Assembly (NCBI GenBank): GCA_036873135.1
Contig: JAPTYO010000007.1
Location: forward strand, 62,916,383 to 62,980,382
DNA from: Clarkia xantiana subsp. parviflora
Lineage: Eukaryota; Streptophyta; Magnoliopsida; Myrtales; Onagraceae
DNA: 64,000 nt
Reading direction: 5' to 3'
Position numbers and translations under genes: made by a program. Of the stretch, positions 34,863-44,708 are shown in pieces. The notes beneath the pieces were generated by a model that worked only from the letters and a program-made list of their open reading frames with translations, had not been told where the DNA came from and did not search any database. Position 1 is the first letter of the stretch. The number at the start of each line of letters is the position of its first letter.

Positions 34863-35965
34863 GAGGCTTGTATTGTGACAATAACATTTTTGAGCTTTTA
34901 AATAAAACAATTGGAGTTTGAGTTTATGATTTTTACGACGTCACGACGACTGAATTACACCGGATTAACGGTCTATAAACTATTAGTTGGAGTGTAAAAC
35001 CCCTTAATAAAATATGTCAAATGTGGTCCTTGCCTCGTCACACAGGCACGGTTGTCTTGATGGAAGGGGAACCTCTACCATGTCAAGACCAGCTAAGAAC
35101 CACGATGTTTTGAAAGATAAACCTAGTTGCAAAACGATCATTTGGTTTCGGGGTAACATGACATGATCATTGTTTTGCATATCGCCTTGATGAACTCTTT
35201 TCATCGGAAACCACTTCTGGGCCAGATGAACATCTGCGATATCATATGACATTTCCCACTCCTGAAAATACGTCAGTTCAGGTTATGCTGTCGACGCGCA
35301 ATTCATAGTGCGCGTTCCATGCTCGACCACGGGGTCAGGCTCGGTTGTGCTAGGTGTAGTCTTTTTATATTCTGATGGGCGAAAACTTCTTCACCTTGAG
35401 CGTGTGACTTATCCCGAGTTCTTACTGAACGAGCACCCGAAGTATCTTTACCACTCAGAACTCGTATCTAAGGTTGGGATCAATGTTTGCCTCTAGGCGT
35501 ACCAACACAGTGCCCGAACAAAAAGGCCCATTGACCACGTACTAGAAACCGATTGAGTTTAACCAAGGATATTAGCAATGGGGATGGTTATGTACACCTG
35601 TAATTCTCCGACTCTTATATTGACTAGGTGGCCACCAATCAGATATTAGTTTAAGGTTGTGAATACCTTTACGGATGCCTTGGAGAAGCGTTCCTATGTG
35701 GAAACTGGGCAATTGGAGAATAACAGTTGACCAGAGATACAACGCAGCACAGAGAAGTAACAGGTTGATAACGGGTTGGGAATAAACATTCCGCGGACGC
35801 TACAACACTCTTAACTGATGAGTAGCACGATGTACATTGTGTCTGCCAGTCGCACTGCAAATATCGTATGAACAATTCGGAAGCTGGAATGGATCGAAGA
35901 ACAAATGTTGATATGTTGGTCGAAAACATATTAACAGGCACCCTCCCATTTCAACGAGTGGGAGC
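34863..35965 (+). other. TE6 3' untranslated region and PPT
   Basis: 1.1 kb without coding, shared with TE2 and TE4. The purine tract ACGAGTGGGAGC ends at 35965 next to the LTR. Confidence 0.75.
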
Positions 35966-36529
35966 TGTTGGCATTTGGTGAATAGGCTTTTGTAATAGGA
36001 GCCCTTTAATATAAGCCCAACACCTAAGTAATTGGGTAATGTCAAATTAGGTATTTTGGGCTTTCCCTAAAATCCCAATTGACTTGAGAAGCTCAAAATT
36101 TGGCCGACCGAGTTATTGCTTGGTGGTGAGGTGGATTTTGCCCACCTCCTCTTATAAATAGAAAGTGTTAAGGAATTCTATAGGGTTAATCATTCTTCCT
36201 CCTAAGTGTTGAGACAAAAGAAATCTCTCCTCCCTAAACACTATATTTTGGCCGAACCATATACCACAAAAAGGTGCCAAATTGCATCGAGCAATTATCC
36301 CGGAGATCCATCCTGAATTGAAAGAGGTTTTGCTGTGGAGACCGTTGCGTGTATGTGATTCCTTAACTAGAATCCTTACAGGAGAAACCAGGTGAACCGC
36401 AAACTCCCTTCAATGTCTAGGCTCTACAGAAAGCAAGAAACTAGTATGTGCCCCTATTCCGCTGCGTAATTAGTTTACCTAGCATGTACACGTGTTTTAA
36501 TCCATAGTAACTAAATCCTATTTCCAGCA
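35966..36529 (+). repeat. 3' LTR of TE6
   Basis: 564 bp, TGTTGGCATTTGG to TTTCCAGCA, followed by the target duplication GCCCA (36530-36534). Confidence 0.9.
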
Positions 36530-36773
36530 GCCCATTGTCATCAGCAAACCATAAAAGGAGAAACATCATCATCATCTTGTGAATCCTCTGCCATGTGTCT
36601 ATCTCATCTGCATGATCATGAACGTCTCTAACACCACAATATGTGCAATGAATACCATGATATTCAATCATCAGGTCTCTTGCTTCAGCAACCTTTCCTA
36701 CGCTGTAGCGAAGGCGTATGACACACCAAAGATGTAATGCACTGACGTTAATTAATCCTTGCTTTACTCAATC
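36530..36773 (-). pseudogene. TE5 gag, middle piece
   Basis: The minus strand reads VSALHLWCVIRLRYSVGKVA, EARDLMIEYHGIHCTYCGVR and DVHDHADEIDTWQRIHKMMM, matching TE4 and TE6 gag. It is isolated between TE6 on the left and TE7 on the right. The target duplications GCCCA and CAATC bound it. Confidence 0.75.
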
Positions 36774-37423
36774 TGATGGATATACACCCAGTAGGACCTT
36801 ATCGGGGCTCACCCACATTCAAAACCAAGATGGACACCCCGGCACGAAAGCACCCAAAGCCCCCGGACCAAAACCAATCCGGCTAATGCCAGACTAGTCC
36901 GCCTCTAGACGCCGGACTAGTAGTCCGGAGCGAGACGTTGGACTACTAGTCCTCCGTGGGACGCCGGACTAGTCCGTCCCGAGTTACCAGACTAGCCCGA
37001 CAAAATAGGGCCGACATATCCCGATTGTTGGCCCCTTGGATCCGAGTAACGCCAACAAACACCCGGACATCCACACGACCGAATTACGCATCCCCGACCC
37101 ACGGGCATACCTTTTCTCCCTATCCCCAAATGGAATATTCCGCGAACCCTACCACCCTGGGGCCAAATCCCAAAACCCTATAAATACCCCCTCATATTCT
37201 TCATTCAAGGTAAGTGATTCTAAAATATCTGACCTCTCTCTACTTTATCTCTCTAAAACCGAGTTCTTACTTAAGCATCAGATAGGTTTCGCCGGAAACC
37301 ACCCCCCTCCGGCGCAATCCTTCTTGCAGGTTCACAGGAGCTTAAGGAGAAGGCGAGCTCACTCACGGATCAGGACCTCGAAGGTGCACTCTACGGACAA
37401 ACCTCGACGGGCTTAATCCAACA
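36774..37423 (+). repeat. 5' LTR of TE7
   Basis: 650 bp. U3 contains palindromic CCGGACTAGTCCG words (36885-37010), one more set than in the 3' LTR. TATAAATA at 37179-37186. It ends TTAATCCAACA directly before the PBS. Confidence 0.9.
37179..37186 (+). promoter_or_regulatory. TATA box of the TE7 5' LTR
   Basis: AACCCTATAAATACCCCC, identical context at 58341-58348 in the 3' LTR. Confidence 0.6.
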
Positions 37424-38254
37424 TTGGCGTCGTCCTCTGGGATTAGAACGAAAAACCACGATATCCTACAAGCAACTCGAGTACAAAAGATTGGCGATAG
37501 AAGGAAGTATGACGGCAAGTGGGCATCCAATGGGAGACCCCCCCCAGCAATGAACGACCCACCTCCGGAGAGCTCAAGGCCACCCCGGCCCATGAAGAAG
37601 CAAGTTCCACAGGCGGTCACCCAAGTAACCGCACAGGACACTCCACAAGAGGAGTCTTCCAGGGCTTCTACCCCGATAATGAGGAGACACCGTAAAGAGC
37701 CACAAGAAGGCACGCAGGACCTGCAAGGTGAAGTCCCTCAGCAGGAACCATCTCATAGCAGGCCCCCCAACAATCATCAATATAGAATGCCCTCCTATGA
37801 GATACCGTCATATAACACTCCAGTGTTTGAAAGGAACACCTATGTGCCAGCTGGGTGTCCATTGTTCTCCCAAAGTGCACACCCCGTCACAGCAGGATAC
37901 ATGTCGGCCATGGACGATTTGATGACTTACAGGGAGGCCATAAGAGAAAGAGGCTTCGGGATACCACCCTTCGGACAAGGCTATTTTTCTCCCCCAGGGG
38001 CAAATGGATACACCACACGGGCTGAAGGAATTTACACCCCACAACATGCTAGGCATCCACAAGAACAGGAAGACATGCAACAACCTGCTCCACAGTATCA
38101 TGAGCAATCACCAATCCCCCACCCGGCTAGACAACCGCCACTAAACAATGTTGCACCACGACAATTTCAGGATTAGCAGGCTAGACAACAGCCCATTCCA
38201 CCCCCATACCACACGACCCCAGCAAGGCAACAACCATATATGACAAGAGAGGAC
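37424..38254 (+). pseudogene. TE7 gag, N-terminal part
   Basis: The PBS (TTGGCGTCGTCCTCTGG) overlaps the start of a 250-codon reading (37424-38176). It is Pro/Gln-rich and disordered, for example SSRPPRPMKKQVPQ and HPARQPPLNNVAPRQFQD, then a TAG stop at 38174-38176. Past the stop the same frame stays open into the TE8 target site. It continues after TE8 with QAPPPQTWGQPPNEQ, so the two parts were one gag. No start codon close to the PBS is certain. Confidence 0.7.
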
Positions 38255-39011
38255 TGATGGGTTCCGATGTAATCGTTAGCCCCGTTAACAGCCAATGGAC
38301 GGCGAGTAGGTCCAGTGGGCCTCATGAAAGCCTGGAAGGCTTAGAGGCCCAGCATGAAGGGTCCCGACTTAAGCGGTCCCGATATATGAGCTGAATGCTC
38401 CCGACGAGAAGCCTCTGAGCAGGCCCCGATATGCCTTAGTGAAGGCCCCGATAATAAAGCCCCGCGGAGGCTGGACCCGTCTCGTGAGACAAGGGGTCCT
38501 GGGTGGTGACCTAGAATGAGATAACTCTGGAGTCCCCGACGGGAGTCGAGACTTGTGATCAGAGGATAAGACCGAGAAATCCGCCTACTAGATAGAGTAG
38601 TGGGAGACGGTTAAAGATATAGATAAATTCCCCCGAGATACGCAGGGCGTGCCCGAGATACTCGGAGTATGGGTGAGATACGCGGAGCGTGGGGCGAAAT
38701 ATATGGAATCCCGAAAGAGATACACGGAATCGTGGCGAGATATGCGGAATCGTGGGTAAAACTGCCAGGCGCAGTAACAGGTAACTGAGTAACTTCCCCT
38801 CCTATATAAAGGAGGAAGTTACCTCAGAAACAGAGTTTGTCTAATACGCACTTAGATTACTCCTACCACCCCATTGATCATATACTCATTTAAGCATCGG
38901 AGAGGGATTCTGGGTCACCACCCAGGTCATCCCCTTTTGCAGGATTACGCGGAGCCCAGGAGTCCAAGCTTTCCGTCAAGGACGTAACGGAGCTTCGCCC
39001 GTGATCCAACA
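38255..39011 (+). repeat. 5' LTR of TE8
   Basis: 757 bp. It contains a run of GAGATACGCGGAGCGTGGGG-like units of about 18-24 bp (38633-38757). The TATATAAA box at 38803-38810 is flanked by the inverted repeat AACTTCC-CTCC / GGAGGAAGTT. It ends GTGATCCAACA. Confidence 0.95.
38803..38810 (+). promoter_or_regulatory. TATA box of the TE8 LTR inside a hairpin
   Basis: TATATAAA lies in the loop of AACTTCCCCTCC...GGAGGAAGTT, an inverted repeat of about ten bases per arm. Both LTRs keep it. Confidence 0.7.
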
Positions 39012-39031
39012 TTGGCGCCGTCTGTGGGAAC
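39012..39031 (+). other. Primer binding site of TE8
   Basis: TTGGCGCCGTCTGTGGG directly after the LTR. This sequence is common in plant Tat-type gypsy elements. Confidence 0.8.
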
Positions 39032-39065
39032 TGAACAAAAAGCCAAAATAGTTTCTACCAGATCA

Positions 39066-40480
39066 ATGGCCGGTGGTGGCAAGAAGAAGCAAGTTCAGGC
39101 CGGCAGTTCTCGCCCCGCTGGAACTGTGAATTCCCCGTTGCTGGAACATGTTGCTGAACAAGGTGAGCACCCTGCTGTTTCTCAGACAGGGGGGCATGGT
39201 GATGATGAGGTCTTAGTCCGAGACACGACGCTGAACAGACAAGATATCCCGCGAAGGGAGGTGCATGCTCCCCCAAACCCGGTGGGGCACAGAGAGGAAA
39301 TCCCGCGAAGGGAAGTAGGCTTTTCTTCAAATTCGGAGTTGGCCAAGGCAGTAGCAGATGCTATGCTATGTTTTTGGCAGCCATGGAGGCTCTGTTGGAT
39401 AAACGAGAAGCTGCCAGGAGGGCAGAGGCGTTGCCCCCGCGAGAAGAGTTGCCTCCACCGCCCCCAAGGGCGGTTCCAGAAGAACAGGAGGTTCAGCCCA
39501 GGAATAAGGGTAAGGAACCCGCGCATTCGGAGAAGTTCGTGGTGGATGGTCCTGGACCGGTGCAACACAGGACCATTCCCCTGAATGGCCCCATCACCCC
39601 CGATCAGGTGGTGAAGATTGTCAACATCTGCATGGGGGATCAGAAGCAAATGACATCGGAGTTAAGGGATCGATCCACTCACCCTTTTGTCCCGCGGCTG
39701 CTAGATACCGTCGCCCCGCCAGGGCTAGGCATCCCGACCATCAAGGAGTACGATGGTGAAGGAGACCCGGTCCGCCATGTTCAGAGACATGTCCAGGCCT
39801 GTATGGGTAGGACTTCGAATGATGACCTGATATGTTCCCTGTTCCCGATCACCTTGGGAGAAAGGGCCATGACTTGGTTTTTCAGCCTACCGCCGGGAAG
39901 CATTACGTGCTGGGCTGATATGCACGATCGCTTCATCAAGCAATATCAAGGTCGGAGGCGTCTCCTGAAGAGTGTAAGGTCCTTGACCCAGGTGGTGCAG
40001 AGATCCGATGAATCGTTGGCATACGACTACCAACGGTTCACTGCAAGTGCCGCGGAGATCAATGAGGAAATATCAGAGGGAGAGACCATCCGCACTTTCC
40101 TTCGGAACCTGACTGCTCCGTATGGTTCCGACTTGATGCACAGTGTAGCCGCGAAGGCTGTGTGGAGCATGGAGGCCCTGCAAGCGAGGGTGAAACAGCA
40201 AATCGACGTCCAGGAGTCGAAGATTGCTGCCGGAGAACTTGATCCTCCGAAGTCGGGAAGAGGAAAGCCATCGTCCAAGCTGTCGGATGATCGCAAAGGA
40301 GGCGATAAATTAGAGGGAAGTAGGAACCGTGGACGCCCCGAGAGAAGGGAGGATAGGCGTCCTCCGAAGAAGGATAACCGCGAGGGTCGTAGTGTTCCCA
40401 TCAACAGCTCGATGACCTCCGTGCTAGCTGTGATGGATCGGCAGGGTCTCGCCCGATACCCCCCCGAGGAAAGAAGGTGA
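39066..40480 (+). pseudogene. gag: TE8 gag, frameshifted
   Basis: The structural capsid protein of the element. The first ATG after the PBS is at 39066 (MAGGGKKKQVQAGSSRPAG). A tandem duplication of CTATG at 39361-39370 moves the reading into another frame, which stays open to a TGA at 40478. The second part carries the retrotransposon gag domain at about 39720-40220: IPTIKEYDGEGDPVRHVQRH, GERAMTWFFSLPPGSITCWA and DRFIKQYQGRRRLLK. It ends with a basic Arg/Lys-rich tail (GRPERREDRRPPKKD). The zinc knuckle comes in the next frame, so an extra base near 40478 separates gag from pol as well. Both lesions look like single recent events. A programmed shift at the second cannot be excluded. Confidence 0.85.
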
Positions 40481-40484
40481 GTTC

Positions 40485-43400
40485 TTGGGAGGCCGCTTCG
40501 ATCGTTACTGTCGGTACCACCGAGCCAATGGTCACGACACCGATAACTGTCGGGAGCCGAAGAAGGAGATAGAGAAGCTGATCCAGAAGGGGAAGCTCAA
40601 GGAGTTCGTCGGAAGGGGAAGGTGCCGATCCCGTTCCAAGACTCGGTCACGGTCCCGTTCCAAGTCCCGTGATCGATCTCCAAAGAAGAAGAAGGTTGAG
40701 CCGGAAGCCTCTGGTTCGGGTGCCCGTAAGGAGAGACGAGTAACCATTAACGTCATTCACGGAGGAATGGCGGCGGGAGGTGACACCTCCGCTTCTCGGG
40801 AGAATTATGCTTCCCGCATCTCTGGTGCTGTGGTGCTAGGCAAGAGGTCCCGGTCGTGGACTCTGAAGGAAGAGATGGTGATTTCTTTCTCGGCGGAAGA
40901 TTTGGTAGGCGTGGAGAGCCCTCACGACGACGCCTTGGTCGTGACCCTAGACGTGGACGGATTCGAGATGAAGCGAATCCTGATAGACGGAGGGAGCTCC
41001 TCCGACATTCTCTTCATGGACACTCTGGAAGCCATGGGAAAGACAAAGAAGGACCTGACGCAGGTGAACTTCCCGATGGTGGGATTCTCTGGATCGACTT
41101 CCTATCCGTTAGGAATGATTACCTTACCGGTGGAGTTTGGTAGTGGCTGGAAGATGGAAAGGCGGAACGTGGATTTCGTCGTGGTAAAATCTGCGGGGAC
41201 GTATAACGCTATTATCGGGAGGACCACCATCAACCCCCTCATGGCAGTCGCCTCGACAGTCCACCAGAAGATGAAGTTCCCGACTGACAACGGAGTTGGG
41301 GAAGTCAAGGGTGACCAGGTGGCATCACGAAAGTGTTACGTTAACGCCACTCGAAGGAGAAGGAGGGAAGCCATGGCTGTCCTGCAGACCGATGCCGACC
41401 CTCGAGAGGAGTTTGGGCGTCCTGCCCCCATGGAGGACCTGAAGGAGGTTGAGATTGATGGACCTCAAAGGAAGGTGAAGATCGGGTCTGCTCTGTCGGA
41501 TGAGAGAGCCCGAGAGTTGATCGAGCTTCTGAAGGAGTTCAGGGAGCTGTTTGCCTGGTCCCCGAGCGATATGCCAGGAATCAGTCCCGACGTGATTGTG
41601 CACGAGCTAAAGATTGATCCCGCAATCAAGCCTATCGCGCAGAGGAGGCGTCCGATGGGCGCGGATAAGAGGATCGCAATCCAGCAGGAGGTGGGCAGAC
41701 TTCTCGATGCTGGATTCATCAAGGAGCTCCGATTCCAGACATGGGTCGCTAACCCAGTCCTGGTGCGAAAGAGTAATGGGAAGTGGCGGATGTGTGTCGA
41801 TTTCCGCGACTTGAACAAGGCCTGCCCGAAGGATTGCTACCCACTCCCGAGGATTGACCAGTTGGTGGATGCCACATCGGGACATGAGTTGCTAAGCTTC
41901 ATGGATGCCTATTCCGGATACAACCAGATCAAGATGGCGAAGGAGGATGCCCCCCATACGGCCTTCTATGCCGACAGTGACGTCTATCACTATGACGTGA
42001 TGCCCTTCGGATTGATCAATGCTGGAGCAACTTACCAGCGGATGGTAAACAAGTTGTTCGGAGACATGTTGGGGAAGACCATGGAGGCTTCTGTGGATGA
42101 CATGCTCGTGAAGTCCCGACAGGCAGGAGACCATGTCCAAAACTTGGCGGCGGCGTTTGAGCGGATGAGGTTTCATCAGGTTCGGTTGAACCCAGACAAC
42201 TGCGCTTTCGGGGTGAACTCGGGGAAGTTCCTAGGGTTCATGGTGAGCCAGAGAGGAATCGAGGTCAATCCTGAGAAGCTGCGAGCAATCGAGGAGATGC
42301 AGTCCCCGAAGACTCATCGGGAGGTTCAAGTATTGAATGGCCGGTTGGCCGCGATGAATCGATTCCTATCCAAGGCGAGTGACAGAGCCATGCCATTTTT
42401 TGATGCGCTAAGGGCCCACAAGAAGTTTGAATGGACCGACAAGTGCGAGGAGGCATTCCAAGCGCTCAAGCAGCACCTCCGTACCCTTCCGCCGTTGGCG
42501 AAACCGGTTCCAGGCGAGCCGCTTTATCTCTATTTGGTTGTTTCTGAAGTTGCTGTTAGTTCTGTTTTGATTAAGATTGTCAAAGGCAACCAAGTGCCTG
42601 TCTATTATGTAAGCAAGGTGTTTGCCAAATCTGAAATGAATTATCCCGCTATTGAGAAGTATCTCTTTGCGTTGATTGTTGCCGCTCGAAAGCTACGACC
42701 TTACTTCCATGCCCACGAGGTTACGGTGTTAACCAATCAGCCCCTGAAGCAATTTTTGAACCGACCGGAGGCGTCGGGGAGATTGGTGAAATGGGCCATC
42801 GAGCTTACGGAGTTCCGTATCCACTTTGCTCCAAGAACCGCTATTAAGGGCTGGGTGTTGGCGGATTTTATAGCTGAATTTACAGCACCCGATCTGGAAG
42901 AAGCGGGTCTTGTAGAGGGGGCAACCATGGAGGTCCCGATAGCAGAACAGCCAGAACAGCCAAATGAGGAGAACACTTGGGAGATGTACACTGATGGCTC
43001 ATCAAGTGTAGAAGGATCGGGGGCAGGATTCGTATTGATACCGCCCGGTGGAGGCGAGCCCCTGCGATATGCCTTGGCCTTGACGTTTAGGGCCACCAAC
43101 AATGAAGCGGAGTATGAGGCTCTCATCACGGGCCTTAAAATCGCCAAGGGTACAGGAGTCAACCACTTAAAAGTGAAGTCCGATGCCAGCTTGATCGTGA
43201 ATCAAGTCCAGGGGAACTATGAAGCCAAGAGTCCAACAACGAGGAAGTATTTGCACGAGGTGCAGACTTTGAAGGAAAGCTTCAAAAGCTTCGACATCGA
43301 GGCAATCCCGAGAGAAGAAAATGCGGAGGCAGATGCCTTAAGCAAGTTTGCTTTGGGAATGGCCCTCGAGGAAAATCGGAAGGTGTACTTTCTGGAGAGA

Positions 43401-44708
43401 GTGATTATCTCAACCATCGATCCATCGGAGGTATGCGCTGTGGAAGCAGGATTGGAGGAAGAAGAGAAACCCACCTGGATGACCCCGATGGTCACATACC
43501 TGACTACGGGGGCGCTCCCCGATGATGATGTGGCAGCTGTCAGGCTGCGTCGAATTGCGAACGACTACGTGATGGTGGACAACCAGTTATACAAGATGGG
43601 GCATGTAAAGCCTTTCCTGAAATGTGTGGCGGAGCCTGATACAAATCGGATCCTGAGAGAGCTACACGAGGGAGTCGCGGCCTATCATGAAGGGGCCCGA
43701 TCCATCGTGAAGAAGGCGTTGAATCTAGGCTACTATTGGCCTTCGATGAACAAGGAAGCGACAGCGATGGTCCAATCCTGGGACGCATGGCAAAGGTACG
43801 CTCCGAATATCGTGGCTCCCGCCGCGGACCTGATGTCCATCAGGAGTGCCTGGCCCTTCGCGCAATGGGGCATTGACTTGGTAGGACCTCTTCTCCAAGC
43901 GAAAGGTCAGTGCAAGTATTTACTCGTGGCCATCGATTACTTCTCAAAGTGGATAGAGGCTAAGGCGTTGGCCAAAACGACGGGGCAGCAGATCCTCAAG
44001 TTCCTTCAAACTCAGATCATATCCCGGTATGGGGTTCCTCGAGTGTTGATCAGCGATAATGGCCCTCCGTTCAATGGGGCTCAGTTGAAGGAGTACCTGG
44101 AGGAGTTGAACATTGAGCATCGGACAGCTTCCGTCCACCATGCTCAGACCAATGGCCAAGTCGAATCAGCCAACAAGATCGTGATGGATGGCTTGAAGAA
44201 GAGAGTCTATGCTTTGCAAGGTCATTGGTTGGATGAGCTCGAAAACGTGCTGTGGGCTGTTAGAACAACACCCAAGCAGTCGACAGGGGAGACTCCGTTT
44301 GGCCTTGTCTATGGCACGGAGGCGGTTGCCCCCGTGGAGATAGCGGTGGCATCCCACCGCAGGAGGTATTATGAGCCTCTAACGAACGAAGAAATGAGGC
44401 GTCTGGACTTAGACTTGCTCGAGGAGAAAAGGTGGAAGGCTGATGAAGTTCAGGCTCGGATGCGTCTGGCAACAGCCCGATATTACAATCGGCGTGTCAA
44501 GTCCCGACAATTCTTCGTTGGAGAACTTGTTTGGCGGAGGAACGAGTTCATTCATCAAGATCGGATCAACAAGCTATCGCCCAAATGGGAGGGACCTTAC
44601 AAGATCGTAGGGATGCCAGCCCCGAATGCGTACAAGCTAGAGGACCTCGATGGCAAGACGTTGAAGCATTCCTTCAGTGGCGCACACTTGAAGAAGTATC
44701 ATGTTTGA
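40485..44708 (+). CDS. pol: TE8 pol polyprotein, 1407 codons
   Basis: Open without stops from TTG 40485; there is no ATG start, so it would be made as a gag fusion. Residues: zinc knuckle C9-H12-H17-C22, an Arg/Ser-rich stretch at 43-65, protease with LIDGGSSSD (Asp168), RT from about 385 (YDVMPFGLINAGATYQRMV), first RNase H as a tether from about 690 with TNQPLKQ, second RNase H from about 835 (MYTDGSSS, Asp837; NNEAEYEAL; SDASLIV; NAEADALS), integrase with His1061 and His1068 and catalytic Asp1131, Asp1191, Glu1227 (D-59-D-35-E). Oddities: the RT box is SVDD (536-539) where YVDD is normal, and the two zinc-finger cysteines are Trp1099 and Trp1102. The enzyme set copies RNA to DNA and integrates it. 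With these changes activity is doubtful. Confidence 0.93.
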   Translation: MGGRFDRYCRYHRANGHDTDNCREPKKEIEKLIQKGKLKEFVGRGRCRSRSKTRSRSRSKSRDRSPKKKKVEPEASGSGARKERRVTINVIHGGMAAGGDTSASRENYASRISGAVVLGKRSRSWTLKEEMVISFSAEDLVGVESPHDDALVVTLDVDGFEMKRILIDGGSSSDILFMDTLEAMGKTKKDLTQVNFPMVGFSGSTSYPLGMITLPVEFGSGWKMERRNVDFVVVKSAGTYNAIIGRTTINPLMAVASTVHQKMKFPTDNGVGEVKGDQVASRKCYVNATRRRRREAMAVLQTDADPREEFGRPAPMEDLKEVEIDGPQRKVKIGSALSDERARELIELLKEFRELFAWSPSDMPGISPDVIVHELKIDPAIKPIAQRRRPMGADKRIAIQQEVGRLLDAGFIKELRFQTWVANPVLVRKSNGKWRMCVDFRDLNKACPKDCYPLPRIDQLVDATSGHELLSFMDAYSGYNQIKMAKEDAPHTAFYADSDVYHYDVMPFGLINAGATYQRMVNKLFGDMLGKTMEASVDDMLVKSRQAGDHVQNLAAAFERMRFHQVRLNPDNCAFGVNSGKFLGFMVSQRGIEVNPEKLRAIEEMQSPKTHREVQVLNGRLAAMNRFLSKASDRAMPFFDALRAHKKFEWTDKCEEAFQALKQHLRTLPPLAKPVPGEPLYLYLVVSEVAVSSVLIKIVKGNQVPVYYVSKVFAKSEMNYPAIEKYLFALIVAARKLRPYFHAHEVTVLTNQPLKQFLNRPEASGRLVKWAIELTEFRIHFAPRTAIKGWVLADFIAEFTAPDLEEAGLVEGATMEVPIAEQPEQPNEENTWEMYTDGSSSVEGSGAGFVLIPPGGGEPLRYALALTFRATNNEAEYEALITGLKIAKGTGVNHLKVKSDASLIVNQVQGNYEAKSPTTRKYLHEVQTLKESFKSFDIEAIPREENAEADALSKFALGMALEENRKVYFLERVIISTIDPSEVCAVEAGLEEEEKPTWMTPMVTYLTTGALPDDDVAAVRLRRIANDYVMVDNQLYKMGHVKPFLKCVAEPDTNRILRELHEGVAAYHEGARSIVKKALNLGYYWPSMNKEATAMVQSWDAWQRYAPNIVAPAADLMSIRSAWPFAQWGIDLVGPLLQAKGQCKYLLVAIDYFSKWIEAKALAKTTGQQILKFLQTQIISRYGVPRVLISDNGPPFNGAQLKEYLEELNIEHRTASVHHAQTNGQVESANKIVMDGLKKRVYALQGHWLDELENVLWAVRTTPKQSTGETPFGLVYGTEAVAPVEIAVASHRRRYYEPLTNEEMRRLDLDLLEEKRWKADEVQARMRLATARYYNRRVKSRQFFVGELVWRRNEFIHQDRINKLSPKWEGPYKIVGMPAPNAYKLEDLDGKTLKHSFSGAHLKKYHV

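Larger units (their letters stand above)
28938..36529 (+). mobile_element. TE6: structurally complete Ty1/copia element, 7592 bp
   Basis: LTRs 28938-29499 and 35966-36529 are flanked by GCCCA at 28933-28937 and 36530-36534, a perfect 5-bp target duplication. It has a tRNA-Met PBS at 29501, a 1.84-kb leader, gag from 31349, an integrase tail, linker, RT and a 1.1-kb 3' UTR. The LTRs have diverged by roughly 15 percent by eye, so this insertion is old, and coding is broken by many stops. RNase H is deleted. It lies inside TE5 gag in the opposite orientation. Confidence 0.9.

Noticed and set aside
28938..36529. TE6 as a Sirevirus because of repeated purine tracts
   Set aside because: The AGTGGGAG repeats lie in the integrase-RT linker and are not clustered before the 3' LTR, and I saw no envelope-like gene. 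Lineage left open.
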